A stretch of 64,000 bases of DNA from Mycobacterium sp. 1164966.3 (GTDB lineage: Bacteria; Actinomycetota; Actinomycetes; Mycobacteriales; Mycobacteriaceae), in assembly GCF_001665395.1 (NCBI RefSeq), contig NZ_LZSG01000004.1:1-64000 (forward strand), in the 5' to 3' direction. The notes below the pieces were generated by a model. That model was not told where the DNA came from and did no database searches. It worked only from the letters and a program-made list of their open reading frames with translations. Shown one piece after another: positions 1 through 8,236 of this stretch; positions within the stretch are counted from its first letter, which is position 1; every line of letters begins with the position of its first letter. Position numbers and translations under genes: made by a program.

Positions 1-24
1 GCGGCTCGCGGAGAGGGGACAGCC

Positions 25-1116
25 GTGAATCCGCTTAAGGCGCTGTGGCTTTCGCCGTGGATGCGTCCACTGGCGCGGGTTCAGGCCGAGGCCTTGCGCC
101 GCGGAGGTGTCGACGTCTTGCTGGTGACCACCGACCATCACCATCCGGAAGCCGACGCGGCACGCGACTACGAGCTGGTGCTCGATCCGCGGTTCCGCAC
201 CGCGGCCACCTGGCCGGCCTACCTGGCGGCCTGGCGCAGGGTGCGCGAGTTTCGCGCCGACGTGGTGATCGCCGAACTGGTCAACGATCCGCGCTGGATC
301 GCATTGGCCGGACTGGCGCCGCGCGTCCAGTTGGTGCACGACGACAATCCCAAAGACGCTCTCGAACAGCGGCCCGCCTACGAGCGAGCGGTATTCGACC
401 GTTGGGGCGCCCGCTCGACGGCCACCGTTGCCTACAGCCAGCATGTCGCCGCCGCGATCGCCACCCGGCGTGACGTGGCCGGGACCCCGGTGCACGTGCT
501 GCCGCTTAGCAGTGACCTTGCCACGGACCTGGTTCCCCGGTTCGTCGATCCCGAAGGCCGCCGCGATTTCGTGATGATCGGGCGGCTGAACCCGTACAAG
601 AACCTCGAGGTGGTGCTGCAAGCCTGGCGGCAGCACACGGCCGGGCCGGCGTGGCGCGGCGACGAGCTGGTGCTCGTCGGTGACGGGGCGGTCGACATTG
701 GCGCGTTGCCCGCGCACACGCGTTGGCGCGCAGGCAAATACCGCTATGTCGACGTAGCCCCCACCCTGGCCCGCGCGAAGGGTTCGATCGTCCACTATCG
801 CCGCGCGTCGCAAAGCGGTGTGCAGGTGGTGTCGATGCAGCTGGGCGTGATGCCGATCGTGTCGACGGCCGGTGGTCTACCAGAGTTCCAGCCGCCGGGT
901 CGCCCACCGGTCGGTGTCGACGACGTCGACGGGCTCGCCGCCGCGTTCGACGCGCTGGCCGACCCATTGAGCGCGACACTGCGCGGCGCCGAAGCCAAGC
1001 GCCACTTCGCGCAGCGGTTCGCCGTCGACCGCTGCGCCGACGGGTTGCTGAATGTCATCACCGAGGCGTTGCAGCGGTCTGCGCGGGTGCCGGCCGTCAC
1101 CGGGACGACGCGATGA
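25..1116 (+). CDS. GT4-like glycosyltransferase
   Basis: A 363-residue GT-B fold glycosyltransferase, probably adding a sugar to a polysaccharide repeat unit on the cytoplasmic side of the membrane. The N-terminal half has the Rossmann-like start MNPLKALWLSPWMRPLARVQ. The C-terminal half has the nucleotide-sugar region (VMIGRLNPYKNLEVVLQAW, then GVMPIVSTAGGLPEF). The usual first Glu of the GT4 E-x7-E motif is not evident, so donor binding may differ. The GTG start at 25 follows GGAGAGGGG at a good distance. The stop overlaps the next start (ATGA), so the two genes are translationally coupled. The sugar specificity cannot be read from the sequence. Confidence 0.85.
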   Translation: MNPLKALWLSPWMRPLARVQAEALRRGGVDVLLVTTDHHHPEADAARDYELVLDPRFRTAATWPAYLAAWRRVREFRADVVIAELVNDPRWIALAGLAPRVQLVHDDNPKDALEQRPAYERAVFDRWGARSTATVAYSQHVAAAIATRRDVAGTPVHVLPLSSDLATDLVPRFVDPEGRRDFVMIGRLNPYKNLEVVLQAWRQHTAGPAWRGDELVLVGDGAVDIGALPAHTRWRAGKYRYVDVAPTLARAKGSIVHYRRASQSGVQVVSMQLGVMPIVSTAGGLPEFQPPGRPPVGVDDVDGLAAAFDALADPLSATLRGAEAKRHFAQRFAVDRCADGLLNVITEALQRSARVPAVTGTTR

Positions 1117-2327
1117 CGGCGCAACCGGTTGGGACCGTCGCCGCCCGCGCGTTCGGCCGCTCGCGCCGCGGCGCCATCGAGCCGAAATCGGGTTGGGTAC
1201 AAGCCAACTTCGACCGGTTCATGGCGATCCGCCGCTTCAGCGCGCTGGACGGTTGCCGGGCGTTGAGCGTGATCGCGGTGGTGTGGCAGCACACGTCGGG
1301 CAGTCCAGGCCCGTCGTTTCTGCACAAGGGATTCTTGGGAGTGGACTTCTTCTTCGCGATCAGCGGCTTTCTGATCACCAGTCTGCTACTGCGCGAACGG
1401 GATTCGACAGGCGCAATTTCGTTGCGGAAGTTCTACGCCCGCCGTGCCCTGCGGATCTTTCCACTGTACTACTTGGCGCTACTGGTCTACGTCGGCCTGG
1501 TGGCCGCGACCCGTCGGCACAGCGCGGAAGGGGTTCAGTTCTTTCATCATCTGCCGGCATTCGCGACCTATACATACAACTGGTTCTCCAGCTCCGGTCA
1601 TCAGGTGACGTTCAATTTCGCCTGGTCGCTGGCCACCGAGGAACAGTTCTATCTGTTGTGGCCGCCGCTGCTGGTGGCGACGCTGATGATAACGGGCGGC
1701 AAGCGGGTCTGGCCATCGCTGGCTGTGCTGGCGGTGCTGATCGCGGTTTCCCAAGGCGTCGGCCTGTTCACGGACGCCTCGGTCATGCCGTGGCGCATCC
1801 CGGCGAGCCTGTCGCTGCCGATCCTGCTCGGTGCCGCCGCAGCGCTCGTGCTCACCACCCGGCGCGGTTTCGCGGTGGTGAGCGCGGTTGCCGGGCGGCT
1901 GTGGTCCGCGCCGGTCGCGGCGCTGCTGCTGGCAGCGGCGATCATCGCTGACACGCCACTGCAGGTCGTCGAGGTATTGATGATCTTGGTGGTGGTGGCG
2001 ACATGCATCGTCGAATGGACGCCCTTGCACCCGGTGCTGCGCTGGCGCCCACTGGCCTTCGTCGGGGTGATCAGCTACGGGGTGTACCTGCTGCACAACC
2101 TTTGTGCGAACCTGGCTCGCGCCGCAATCGGTGAGCACGAAGGGATCCCACTGTTTGTCGTCACACTCGTGGTGGTGGTCCCGGTGGCCTATCTGAGCTT
2201 CCGCTTCTTCGAGACACCCGTGCTGAAACTCAAACGCCGATACGAGACACGCGGTGAGCATGAAGGTGACGAATTGTCCCGGATAGCGGCACTGTCGCGG
2301 CCCGATCCCAACCCGAAAGCCCGCTAG
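1113..2327 (+). CDS. Acyltransferase 3 family membrane protein
   Basis: A 404-residue integral membrane acyltransferase of the OafA/YrhL family, which transfers acetyl or similar groups to extracytoplasmic sugars. Family signs are the N-terminal FSALDGCRALSVIAVVWQHT with the catalytic-type His, then GVDFFFAISGFLITSLLL and the basic FYARRALRIFPLYY, followed by about eight more hydrophobic segments. The reading frame is open further upstream, but the ATG at 1113 overlaps the stop of the preceding glycosyltransferase and begins the conserved part. It probably decorates the glycan made by the neighbouring glycosyltransferases. It converges with the gene ending at 2343. Confidence 0.88.
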   Translation: MTAQPVGTVAARAFGRSRRGAIEPKSGWVQANFDRFMAIRRFSALDGCRALSVIAVVWQHTSGSPGPSFLHKGFLGVDFFFAISGFLITSLLLRERDSTGAISLRKFYARRALRIFPLYYLALLVYVGLVAATRRHSAEGVQFFHHLPAFATYTYNWFSSSGHQVTFNFAWSLATEEQFYLLWPPLLVATLMITGGKRVWPSLAVLAVLIAVSQGVGLFTDASVMPWRIPASLSLPILLGAAAALVLTTRRGFAVVSAVAGRLWSAPVAALLLAAAIIADTPLQVVEVLMILVVVATCIVEWTPLHPVLRWRPLAFVGVISYGVYLLHNLCANLARAAIGEHEGIPLFVVTLVVVVPVAYLSFRFFETPVLKLKRRYETRGEHEGDELSRIAALSRPDPNPKAR

Positions 2328-2342
2328 CTCAACTCCGCTAAC

Positions 2343-3446
2343 TCAACGAAGGGCGGGCCGATCGCCGGCCAGTTCGGTCCACAACCGCGTCAAACGCTGA
2401 TACCAGCGTTCCAGCGCGAAGTCACCGGCGCGGCTGCGCGCGGCCCCGGCCAGCCGAACCCGCAACCGCTCGTCCTCGACCAGCGCCGTCAGCGCAGCGG
2501 CGATCTCGTCGGGATGACCGGGCCGCACAAGTATGCCGTTGATGCCGTCGTTGATCGCCTCCCCGATGCTGCCGACCATCGTCGTCACCGGCACCAGTCC
2601 GTACGCCATCGCCTCCAGCAGTGCCATCGGCAGACCTTCGTCGTAGCTGGGAAGTACGAAAAGGTTTGCGCTGGAGAGCAATTGGTCACGAGCCGAGGAG
2701 TCGAGCCAACCCGCCACCGTGATCGTGTCGGTCAACCCGGCGGCCGCCACCGCGGCACGCACCTCCGCGATGTCGCCGTCGCCGGCCAGCGTCACTTGCA
2801 GCTGGCTGCGAACCGGCTCCGTCAAGGCCCCGACCGCGGCGATCACGTCGTAGCTGCCCTTACGCGCGCCCAGCCGGCCGAGCGCCACGGCGTGCACCCG
2901 CTCGACACCGGCCTGTGCCACCGGTGCGTCCGGCAGCCGGACAGCGTTGTGCAGCACGGTGATTCGTCCCCGCTCGACAGCCAGCCGGCTGGCGTACTCG
3001 TCGACGTGACCGGCACCCAGAACCATCCACGAGTCGGCAACCAGCATGCGTCTGACCGCCGTCCGGACCGGCGCCGGCTGCCGGTCGAACCAGCCGCCGA
3101 AGTCATAGCTGTGCGCGTGGATCACGGCCGGCACCCCCACGAGATGCGCCGCCCACAGGGGCAGTGCCTTGCGAATCACGCTGCCGCCGTGGGCCAAATG
3201 GACGTGCAGCACGTCGGCACGCCCGCGCAGCACGAGCCAGCTGGACCGCAGCATGCCGCCGACACCGACAAGGAGCCGCTGCAACACCGGGCCGTCGACG
3301 TAGGTCGGCACCACCGTGATGGAAATCTTATCGTCGGGATGTGCCGCCATCAGGGCGGCCACCGTGGCCATGCCCCCGCGGCTGACTGTGCCGGCCGGTG
3401 CCGGACCGGCCACCACGACGCGCAGCCTGCCCTGGAGCGAACTCAC
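2343..3446 (-). CDS. GT4 family glycosyltransferase
   Basis: A 367-residue GT-B glycosyltransferase. It carries the GT4 donor-site motif DEGLPMALLEAMAYG with the two spaced Glu residues, followed by GLVPVTTMVGSIGEAI. The N-terminal GRLRVVVAGPAPAGTVSRGG forms the glycine-rich first strand and loop. Its start overlaps the stop of the polymerase gene by four bases, so it is coupled to it as the last gene of the leftward operon (cyclic-di-GMP enzyme, lipoprotein, Wzz-like, Wzy-like, GT). Role: transfer of one sugar of the repeat unit; the specific sugar is unknown. Confidence 0.88.
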   Translation of the reverse strand: MSSLQGRLRVVVAGPAPAGTVSRGGMATVAALMAAHPDDKISITVVPTYVDGPVLQRLLVGVGGMLRSSWLVLRGRADVLHVHLAHGGSVIRKALPLWAAHLVGVPAVIHAHSYDFGGWFDRQPAPVRTAVRRMLVADSWMVLGAGHVDEYASRLAVERGRITVLHNAVRLPDAPVAQAGVERVHAVALGRLGARKGSYDVIAAVGALTEPVRSQLQVTLAGDGDIAEVRAAVAAAGLTDTITVAGWLDSSARDQLLSSANLFVLPSYDEGLPMALLEAMAYGLVPVTTMVGSIGEAINDGINGILVRPGHPDEIAAALTALVEDERLRVRLAGAARSRAGDFALERWYQRLTRLWTELAGDRPALR

Positions 3447-4912
3447 CGGGACATCTCAGCCGGGACGGGCTCGGCGTCCACGGCCTCGGCGGCGTCGGGC
3501 TCCTGTGCCGGGCGTCGCAGGCTGGCGTACGCCATGGCCGCTCCCAGCGCTAAGCCCAGCGTCAGACCGTTGGGAGACTCCTCGGGCAGCGGGTCGACGT
3601 TGCACATCACCAGCAGGCCGATCGAGACCGCCGCGCTGATCTTCGCCGGCGCCGAGCCGCGACGCAGCGCCCGGATTATCGGCACACTCGCGAACACCAC
3701 GAAGGCCGCCATGCCCACCGCCCCGGCCTTGACCAACCACCACAGGTAGAAGTTGTGCGCGTAGGTGGTGCCCAGCGTCTCGGTGAACCCGTTCGGGTCG
3801 TTTCCGAAGGGCAACTGATAGGCGTAGCCAAGCCCGTGGCCGAACACCGGCGCTTTGGCGATCGCCGGAATCAGATGGTCGTTTTCGGCCAACCTGTCCA
3901 GCGTCGACTGATCGACGGCGAGCGCACTGGCCGACACGCCACCGAGCACCCGATGGCTGTACGCGGTGAGCTGGTCGCCCAGCCACGTCCCGGCCGCGGA
4001 GTGCTGCAGCAGGAACAACGCACCTGGCAGGGTGACGGCCAGTATCGCCGCGCCGACGGCAAGGAAGCCGAAGGTGCGGCGCAGGGCCGACCAGCCCAGG
4101 TTGGCCAGAAAGACGACGACGGCGGCGACCGTCGCCGAGATCAGGGTGTTCCGCGAGAACGCCAGCAGCGCAATGACCAGCGCCGGAGTGCCCAGGACGA
4201 GATACGTCGCGGGTTGGACCCGCCCGACGATCGTCGCGGCGACCAGCGCGGTGAGCACGGCTACGGCCGGCGTCAGTGCGGTGGTGATCACCCGGGTCAC
4301 CGACTCGCCGGTTTCCACGCCTACCTCGCGGCCGACCAGCGCGACGCCGTGCAACGAACCCATTACCGCCATGCCCGCCGAAAACCACAGCATCACGGCG
4401 ATCGCCCCCATGACGCCCCTGATGTAGTCGCCGGCCACGACCAAAAGCGCCAGCACGAACCCGGCGACCATCTCCAGCAGGAACGTGGCCTCGCGCACCA
4501 CGGCTACCGGGGCATGCCCGGTCTCGAAGCCGACCGCGGTGAAGTACAGCACGATGACGACGAACATCGCCGGCAACAGGAAGTCCGTAAACCGCGGCCG
4601 CACAAAGGGAATGAGGTAGCAGATTCCCAGCAGCAGGGCCAGGTGATAGGCGTAGATCGAGGCCGGCCCGACGACTTTGCCGACGTGCAGGCCCTGCGGC
4701 AGCGACGCCATCGCCAAGAACAGCCCGACCCACATCATCGCCTCTGGTCTCGACCAGTACACGACCAGGCAGAACATCGCACCGACCAGCATCAAGCCGT
4801 AGACGGTGGTGCGAACCGAGAACACGCCGAACAAGAAGCACCCGAACAGGAACAGCCCCAGCAAAGCTGCGTTCATCGCCAGGCGCTGTCGGCTGCGCAG
4901 GTACAGGATCAC
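3443..4912 (-). CDS. Wzy/O-antigen-ligase-like polymerase
   Basis: A 489-residue protein with about ten to twelve hydrophobic helices and a larger external loop late in the sequence. It contains YAHNFYLWWLVKAGAVGMAAF-like residues, the HN-x-yl...G..G pattern of Wzy_C/O-antigen ligase proteins. It likely polymerises lipid-linked repeat units outside the membrane. The start overlaps the stop of the Wzz-like gene (ATGA type), and its own stop overlaps the start of the glycosyltransferase. It could instead be a ligase; the Wzz-like partner next door favours a polymerase. The acidic C-terminal tail (EPDAAEAVDAEPVPAEMSR) is cytoplasmic-looking. Confidence 0.82.
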   Translation of the reverse strand: MILYLRSRQRLAMNAALLGLFLFGCFLFGVFSVRTTVYGLMLVGAMFCLVVYWSRPEAMMWVGLFLAMASLPQGLHVGKVVGPASIYAYHLALLLGICYLIPFVRPRFTDFLLPAMFVVIVLYFTAVGFETGHAPVAVVREATFLLEMVAGFVLALLVVAGDYIRGVMGAIAVMLWFSAGMAVMGSLHGVALVGREVGVETGESVTRVITTALTPAVAVLTALVAATIVGRVQPATYLVLGTPALVIALLAFSRNTLISATVAAVVVFLANLGWSALRRTFGFLAVGAAILAVTLPGALFLLQHSAAGTWLGDQLTAYSHRVLGGVSASALAVDQSTLDRLAENDHLIPAIAKAPVFGHGLGYAYQLPFGNDPNGFTETLGTTYAHNFYLWWLVKAGAVGMAAFVVFASVPIIRALRRGSAPAKISAAVSIGLLVMCNVDPLPEESPNGLTLGLALGAAMAYASLRRPAQEPDAAEAVDAEPVPAEMSR

Positions 4913-6402
4913 GCCGAGCCGCTGACCTTGGCCCGGTAGGTGCGCGTCGCGGCCTTCGCGTGCCGGGGCAGTCTGGCGCCGGTCAGCACGGTGCCGACGA
5001 CGTTGGCGCCCGCGGCGCGTAGAGCGGTCAAGGCGTCGGTGAGCTCGTCCTCGGTGGTGCGGCCCGCCCGGACGACGAGCACCGTGGCGTGCACGGCACC
5101 GGCCAACAGTCCCGCGTCAGCGGTGGCAAGCACCGGGGGGCCGTCGACCACCGTGCGGTCGAAGGCGGCCGAGACGTCGCGCAGCACTTGGTCCAGCCGC
5201 TCGGGCAGGTATGCGCTGCAGGGCAGCGTCTCGCGGCGCGCCGCCCGCGCCGCCAGCACGAACAGCTTCGAAATCGGCGTCTGCTTAACGGCTTCCGGCG
5301 CGATGTCCGGGTCGGCCAGTGCGTTGCCCAGCCCCTCGCCCGACTCGACTTTGAGCAAGCCCGCGATCACCGGTCGACGGGTGTCACCCTCGACCAGCAG
5401 CACATCCTCCCCGAGTTCGGTGAACGCGCGGCACAGGTTCAGCGCCGTCGTCGTCGTACCCTCACCGCCGAACGGCGCGGCCAGCAATACCCGGCGACCC
5501 TCGGGTCCCATCGCTCGCAGCAACCGGGCACGCAAGCCCCGCACGGCGTCGTCGAAGGAGATGTTGGTCCCGTACCGCGGTGCCCTGCCGCGGCTTCCGG
5601 GCAACTCGGCGAGCGTCCGCACCCCGGACAGTTCCTCCAGCTTTTGGCGGGTGCGCACGGTCCGGTCGGTGGCCTCGCGGGTCAGTGCCACCCCGATGCC
5701 CAGCAGCAAACCGGCGACCAGCCCGATCGCCATGTTGCGCATCGGCACCGGCTTGAACGGACGGTCGGGTACCCCGGCACGCTCCACGACCGTCGCCCGT
5801 GCGATCGGCGGTTGCTGGGTCGGGGGTGTTGTCGGCTGCGGGTCGGCGGCCGGTGTCGGGACCGGGACGGTGGTGGTTTCACCCGGCGCGGCCGTCGGCT
5901 GGCCGTCGGGGCTCGCCGGCTGCAGAGTCTGCGGCGGAGCAGCCGGTGCGGGCGGGCTCTTGGGGTTCCCTCCAAGCGTCCCGACTATCGCGGTGAACTG
6001 GTCGGCCATCGCTTGCGCGAGCGCGGCTGCGCGCGTGGGATCGGTGTCGGTGACGGTGATGGTGAACAGCGTCGATTTCGGGGTGAACGTCACCTGGGTC
6101 CGGCTGGCCACGTCGTCGGCGCTGATCGGTAGGTGCAACTGCTTGACCGCGCGCTCGGCGACCGCATGCCCGCCCGCGACGGCGGCATACGACGACAACC
6201 GCTCCTGAGCGGCCTGCGTGCCCTGGAACACCTGGGTGAGGTCGGTTTCGCCGGAGAACGAGATCAACACCGTGGCCGACGACTGATAACTCTTCGTCTG
6301 GAATACGGTGACGGCTGCGGCGCCGACCAGACAGGCGAGCAAGGCGCCGACGAGCAGCAACCAATGCGAAGCCAGGGTGCGGGCAAAAGTGCGGAAATCC
6401 AC
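4909..6402 (-). CDS. Wzz-like chain-length protein with degenerate BY-kinase domain
   Basis: A 497-residue fusion. A Wzz/CpsC-type module (TM about 12-32, periplasmic part, Pro/Thr-rich linker about 150-205, second TM about 220) is followed by a cytoplasmic CapB/BY-kinase-like ATPase. Walker A' (LLVEGDTRRP) and Walker B (TVVDGPPVL) are recognisable. The P-loop, however, reads AAPFGGEGTTTTALN: the lysine position is Thr (codon 5455-5457). The C-terminus has only one Tyr rather than a tyrosine cluster, so autokinase activity is doubtful. I chose the GTG at 6402 because GGGGAG lies 5 nt upstream; the frame is open to an ATG at 6447. It likely sets polymer length together with the Wzy-like protein. 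Confidence 0.82.
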   Translation of the reverse strand: MDFRTFARTLASHWLLLVGALLACLVGAAAVTVFQTKSYQSSATVLISFSGETDLTQVFQGTQAAQERLSSYAAVAGGHAVAERAVKQLHLPISADDVASRTQVTFTPKSTLFTITVTDTDPTRAAALAQAMADQFTAIVGTLGGNPKSPPAPAAPPQTLQPASPDGQPTAAPGETTTVPVPTPAADPQPTTPPTQQPPIARATVVERAGVPDRPFKPVPMRNMAIGLVAGLLLGIGVALTREATDRTVRTRQKLEELSGVRTLAELPGSRGRAPRYGTNISFDDAVRGLRARLLRAMGPEGRRVLLAAPFGGEGTTTTALNLCRAFTELGEDVLLVEGDTRRPVIAGLLKVESGEGLGNALADPDIAPEAVKQTPISKLFVLAARAARRETLPCSAYLPERLDQVLRDVSAAFDRTVVDGPPVLATADAGLLAGAVHATVLVVRAGRTTEDELTDALTALRAAGANVVGTVLTGARLPRHAKAATRTYRAKVSGSA

Positions 6403-6466
6403 TAAGACTCCCCAGGTGGCAGTGGCGCGGTGCACTTCGCCGAACACTCGAGAGCGCCGATTGGTC

Positions 6467-6491
6467 GACTTCGCCCGGGGCGGGCAAAGTC
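6467..6491. terminator. GC-rich hairpin between lipoprotein and Wzz-like genes
   Basis: An 11-bp inverted repeat (GACTTCGCCCG / CGGGCAAAGTC, one mismatch) with a GGG loop, in the 133-bp gap between two leftward genes. There is no U-tract, as is common in mycobacteria. It could be a partial terminator or attenuator that lowers expression of the downstream polymer genes, or a protein-binding site. Confidence 0.4.
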
Positions 6492-6535
6492 ACCGGACAT
6501 TATGACCCATGACGAGTGCAAAACGGCAGGCCAGG

Positions 6536-8233
6536 TCACCGCTGGGGCGACGCAGAGGTCAGCGCGTCGCGAGGAACGTCGAGCGTTGCGATCGAATACC
6601 ACCCGGCGTCGTCGCGCCCCTCGCGTGCCAACTGCATCGGCGGATAGTTCACCACGTGAGTCCCCTGCGGCTTGTGCTGCTGCCAGCCGACCGAGGCTTG
6701 CAGTCGGTAGCGACCCGGGGCCAAACCCGCCATGCTGACCGCCACCGACTCGGTTGACGACGCCGGGACCGGTTGGTCACCCGAGTTGTCGCTGGTGTTG
6801 ACGAGCATCTTCAGCGCCACGGCCGCCGGCAGCGTCCGGATGACCGCACCGGAGAAATCAATCAGCCGATAGCCGGGAACCCATTTCTCGGTGGCCGCGG
6901 CGGCGCCGTAATTCGTCCAGGTGACCGCGATTCTGGCGGTGCCGTCGCGCAAGGTTTGCGACCCGGCCCGCGCCTCCACCGAATACCGATAGCCCGCCGC
7001 GACATTGGCTTGGGCCCACAGCAGGTACAGCTGCGGGTCCATCGCGGTGGTCGAATTGGCGTCCAGAAAGTTAACGCTCGAGGTCATCGACACGTGGTAC
7101 TTGACAACGTCGCGCAAGCCCTTCACGTAATACGCCCTGGGATCGGTCTTGGTCGGCGGCGCGCCACCCCATTCGGTGATCACCGGTGCCTCCGCCAGCC
7201 GCTTCTTCAAAGCGGCGACGAGCGGATCCTGGTGCTGCACGTAGTGGGATGCGCTGTCCTCTGCCCAGACCGGAAGGGGTGCGTAGACACCGAGTGCGTC
7301 GGAGCGGATGCCCACCGGGGCGACCAGCTTCTTGGTGACGTCGTCGGCGAGCACCTGACGCACGATCTCCGGGTTGGCGACGGTGACCACCAGCTGCGTA
7401 TGGGGAAAGGCGTTGACGTTGGCCGCGACCAGTCGCCGGATGGCGGCGATGGTGATGTTCTGGTCCCGAAACTGGCTGTAATAGCCCAGGGCGGCCACAC
7501 TTTCGTCGGGCGCCGGGCCCGGCGCGTTCAGCGTGTCACGCAGATAGGCGATGTGGTCTTCACTGAAGTCCCCGTAGCCGGAGAACTCGAAAACGCTGAG
7601 CCGCTCGTCGTTGTCGTAGCGCCGACCGAGTGCGGCCAGCAGCTGTTCGAATCCGTCGAGGTAGCCCGCATCGTTCCAGTTCGGCACCACCTGCGTCAGG
7701 CCGTGCGTCGACGAGCCGGCCGGCGGGCCGGCGTAGCTGGTGCTCGCACCGGGAAGGGCACGCACCCAGTCCGGGATCTCGATGTTGGTGTCGTTGGGAT
7801 ACACCGCATCGCAACAGGAGTTGTACGCGTACACGCGCAGGGTGAGCCGCATGTTGCGGGCGGCCAGCTTGCTCAGCGCATCGTCGATGACGCTGAAGTC
7901 GTACTTGACATCGTCGGGAGCATTCGGCGGCAGCGAGCGCGGATCGGTGGGCTGTAGCTGCCGCCAGGACACTCGCATGCTCGCGTCGTTCGACGCGGGC
8001 CACGCCGGGTACCGCTGCTGGGCCGGATTGCCTTGTGGGAAAAGGGGAACCAGCAAGTCTTCATATTGACCGCGCAGCGGATTGGGAGTCTCCTGGACGC
8101 TCGCCGGTATCACCGAACTGACGATTGCGTTCAACGGCCCGGACCCGGCCGGATGGTCACCACCACATCCGTTGAGCGCCAACGTCGCGCACGCGCCGAC
8201 GACCAGCGCCTTCCTCCGCAGCATACGAAGCAT
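6536..8233 (-). CDS. Glycoside-hydrolase-like lipoprotein (DUF4832 type)
   Basis: A 565-residue exported lipoprotein. Its signal peptide (MLRMLRRKALVVGACATLALNGC) ends in a lipobox-like LNGC, with Cys about residue 23 as the lipid anchor. The body resembles the DUF4832/beta-galactosidase-like TIM-barrel family: an RVSWRQLQP segment, then FEFSGYGDFSEDH and VITEWGG with acidic residues placed like a retaining hydrolase pair, and a beta-sandwich-like C-terminus. Its position in the polysaccharide operon suggests trimming or binding of the secreted glycan. The start lies 3 nt after the stop of the GGDEF-EAL gene, so the two are co-transcribed. Substrate unknown. Confidence 0.8.
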   Translation of the reverse strand: MLRMLRRKALVVGACATLALNGCGGDHPAGSGPLNAIVSSVIPASVQETPNPLRGQYEDLLVPLFPQGNPAQQRYPAWPASNDASMRVSWRQLQPTDPRSLPPNAPDDVKYDFSVIDDALSKLAARNMRLTLRVYAYNSCCDAVYPNDTNIEIPDWVRALPGASTSYAGPPAGSSTHGLTQVVPNWNDAGYLDGFEQLLAALGRRYDNDERLSVFEFSGYGDFSEDHIAYLRDTLNAPGPAPDESVAALGYYSQFRDQNITIAAIRRLVAANVNAFPHTQLVVTVANPEIVRQVLADDVTKKLVAPVGIRSDALGVYAPLPVWAEDSASHYVQHQDPLVAALKKRLAEAPVITEWGGAPPTKTDPRAYYVKGLRDVVKYHVSMTSSVNFLDANSTTAMDPQLYLLWAQANVAAGYRYSVEARAGSQTLRDGTARIAVTWTNYGAAAATEKWVPGYRLIDFSGAVIRTLPAAVALKMLVNTSDNSGDQPVPASSTESVAVSMAGLAPGRYRLQASVGWQQHKPQGTHVVNYPPMQLAREGRDDAGWYSIATLDVPRDALTSASPQR

Positions 8234-8236
8234 CGA

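Noticed and set aside
723..1112. Long N-terminal extension of the acyltransferase
   Set aside because: It overlaps the glycosyltransferase in another frame with Arg/Gly-rich nonsense; the ATG at 1113 fits operon coupling.
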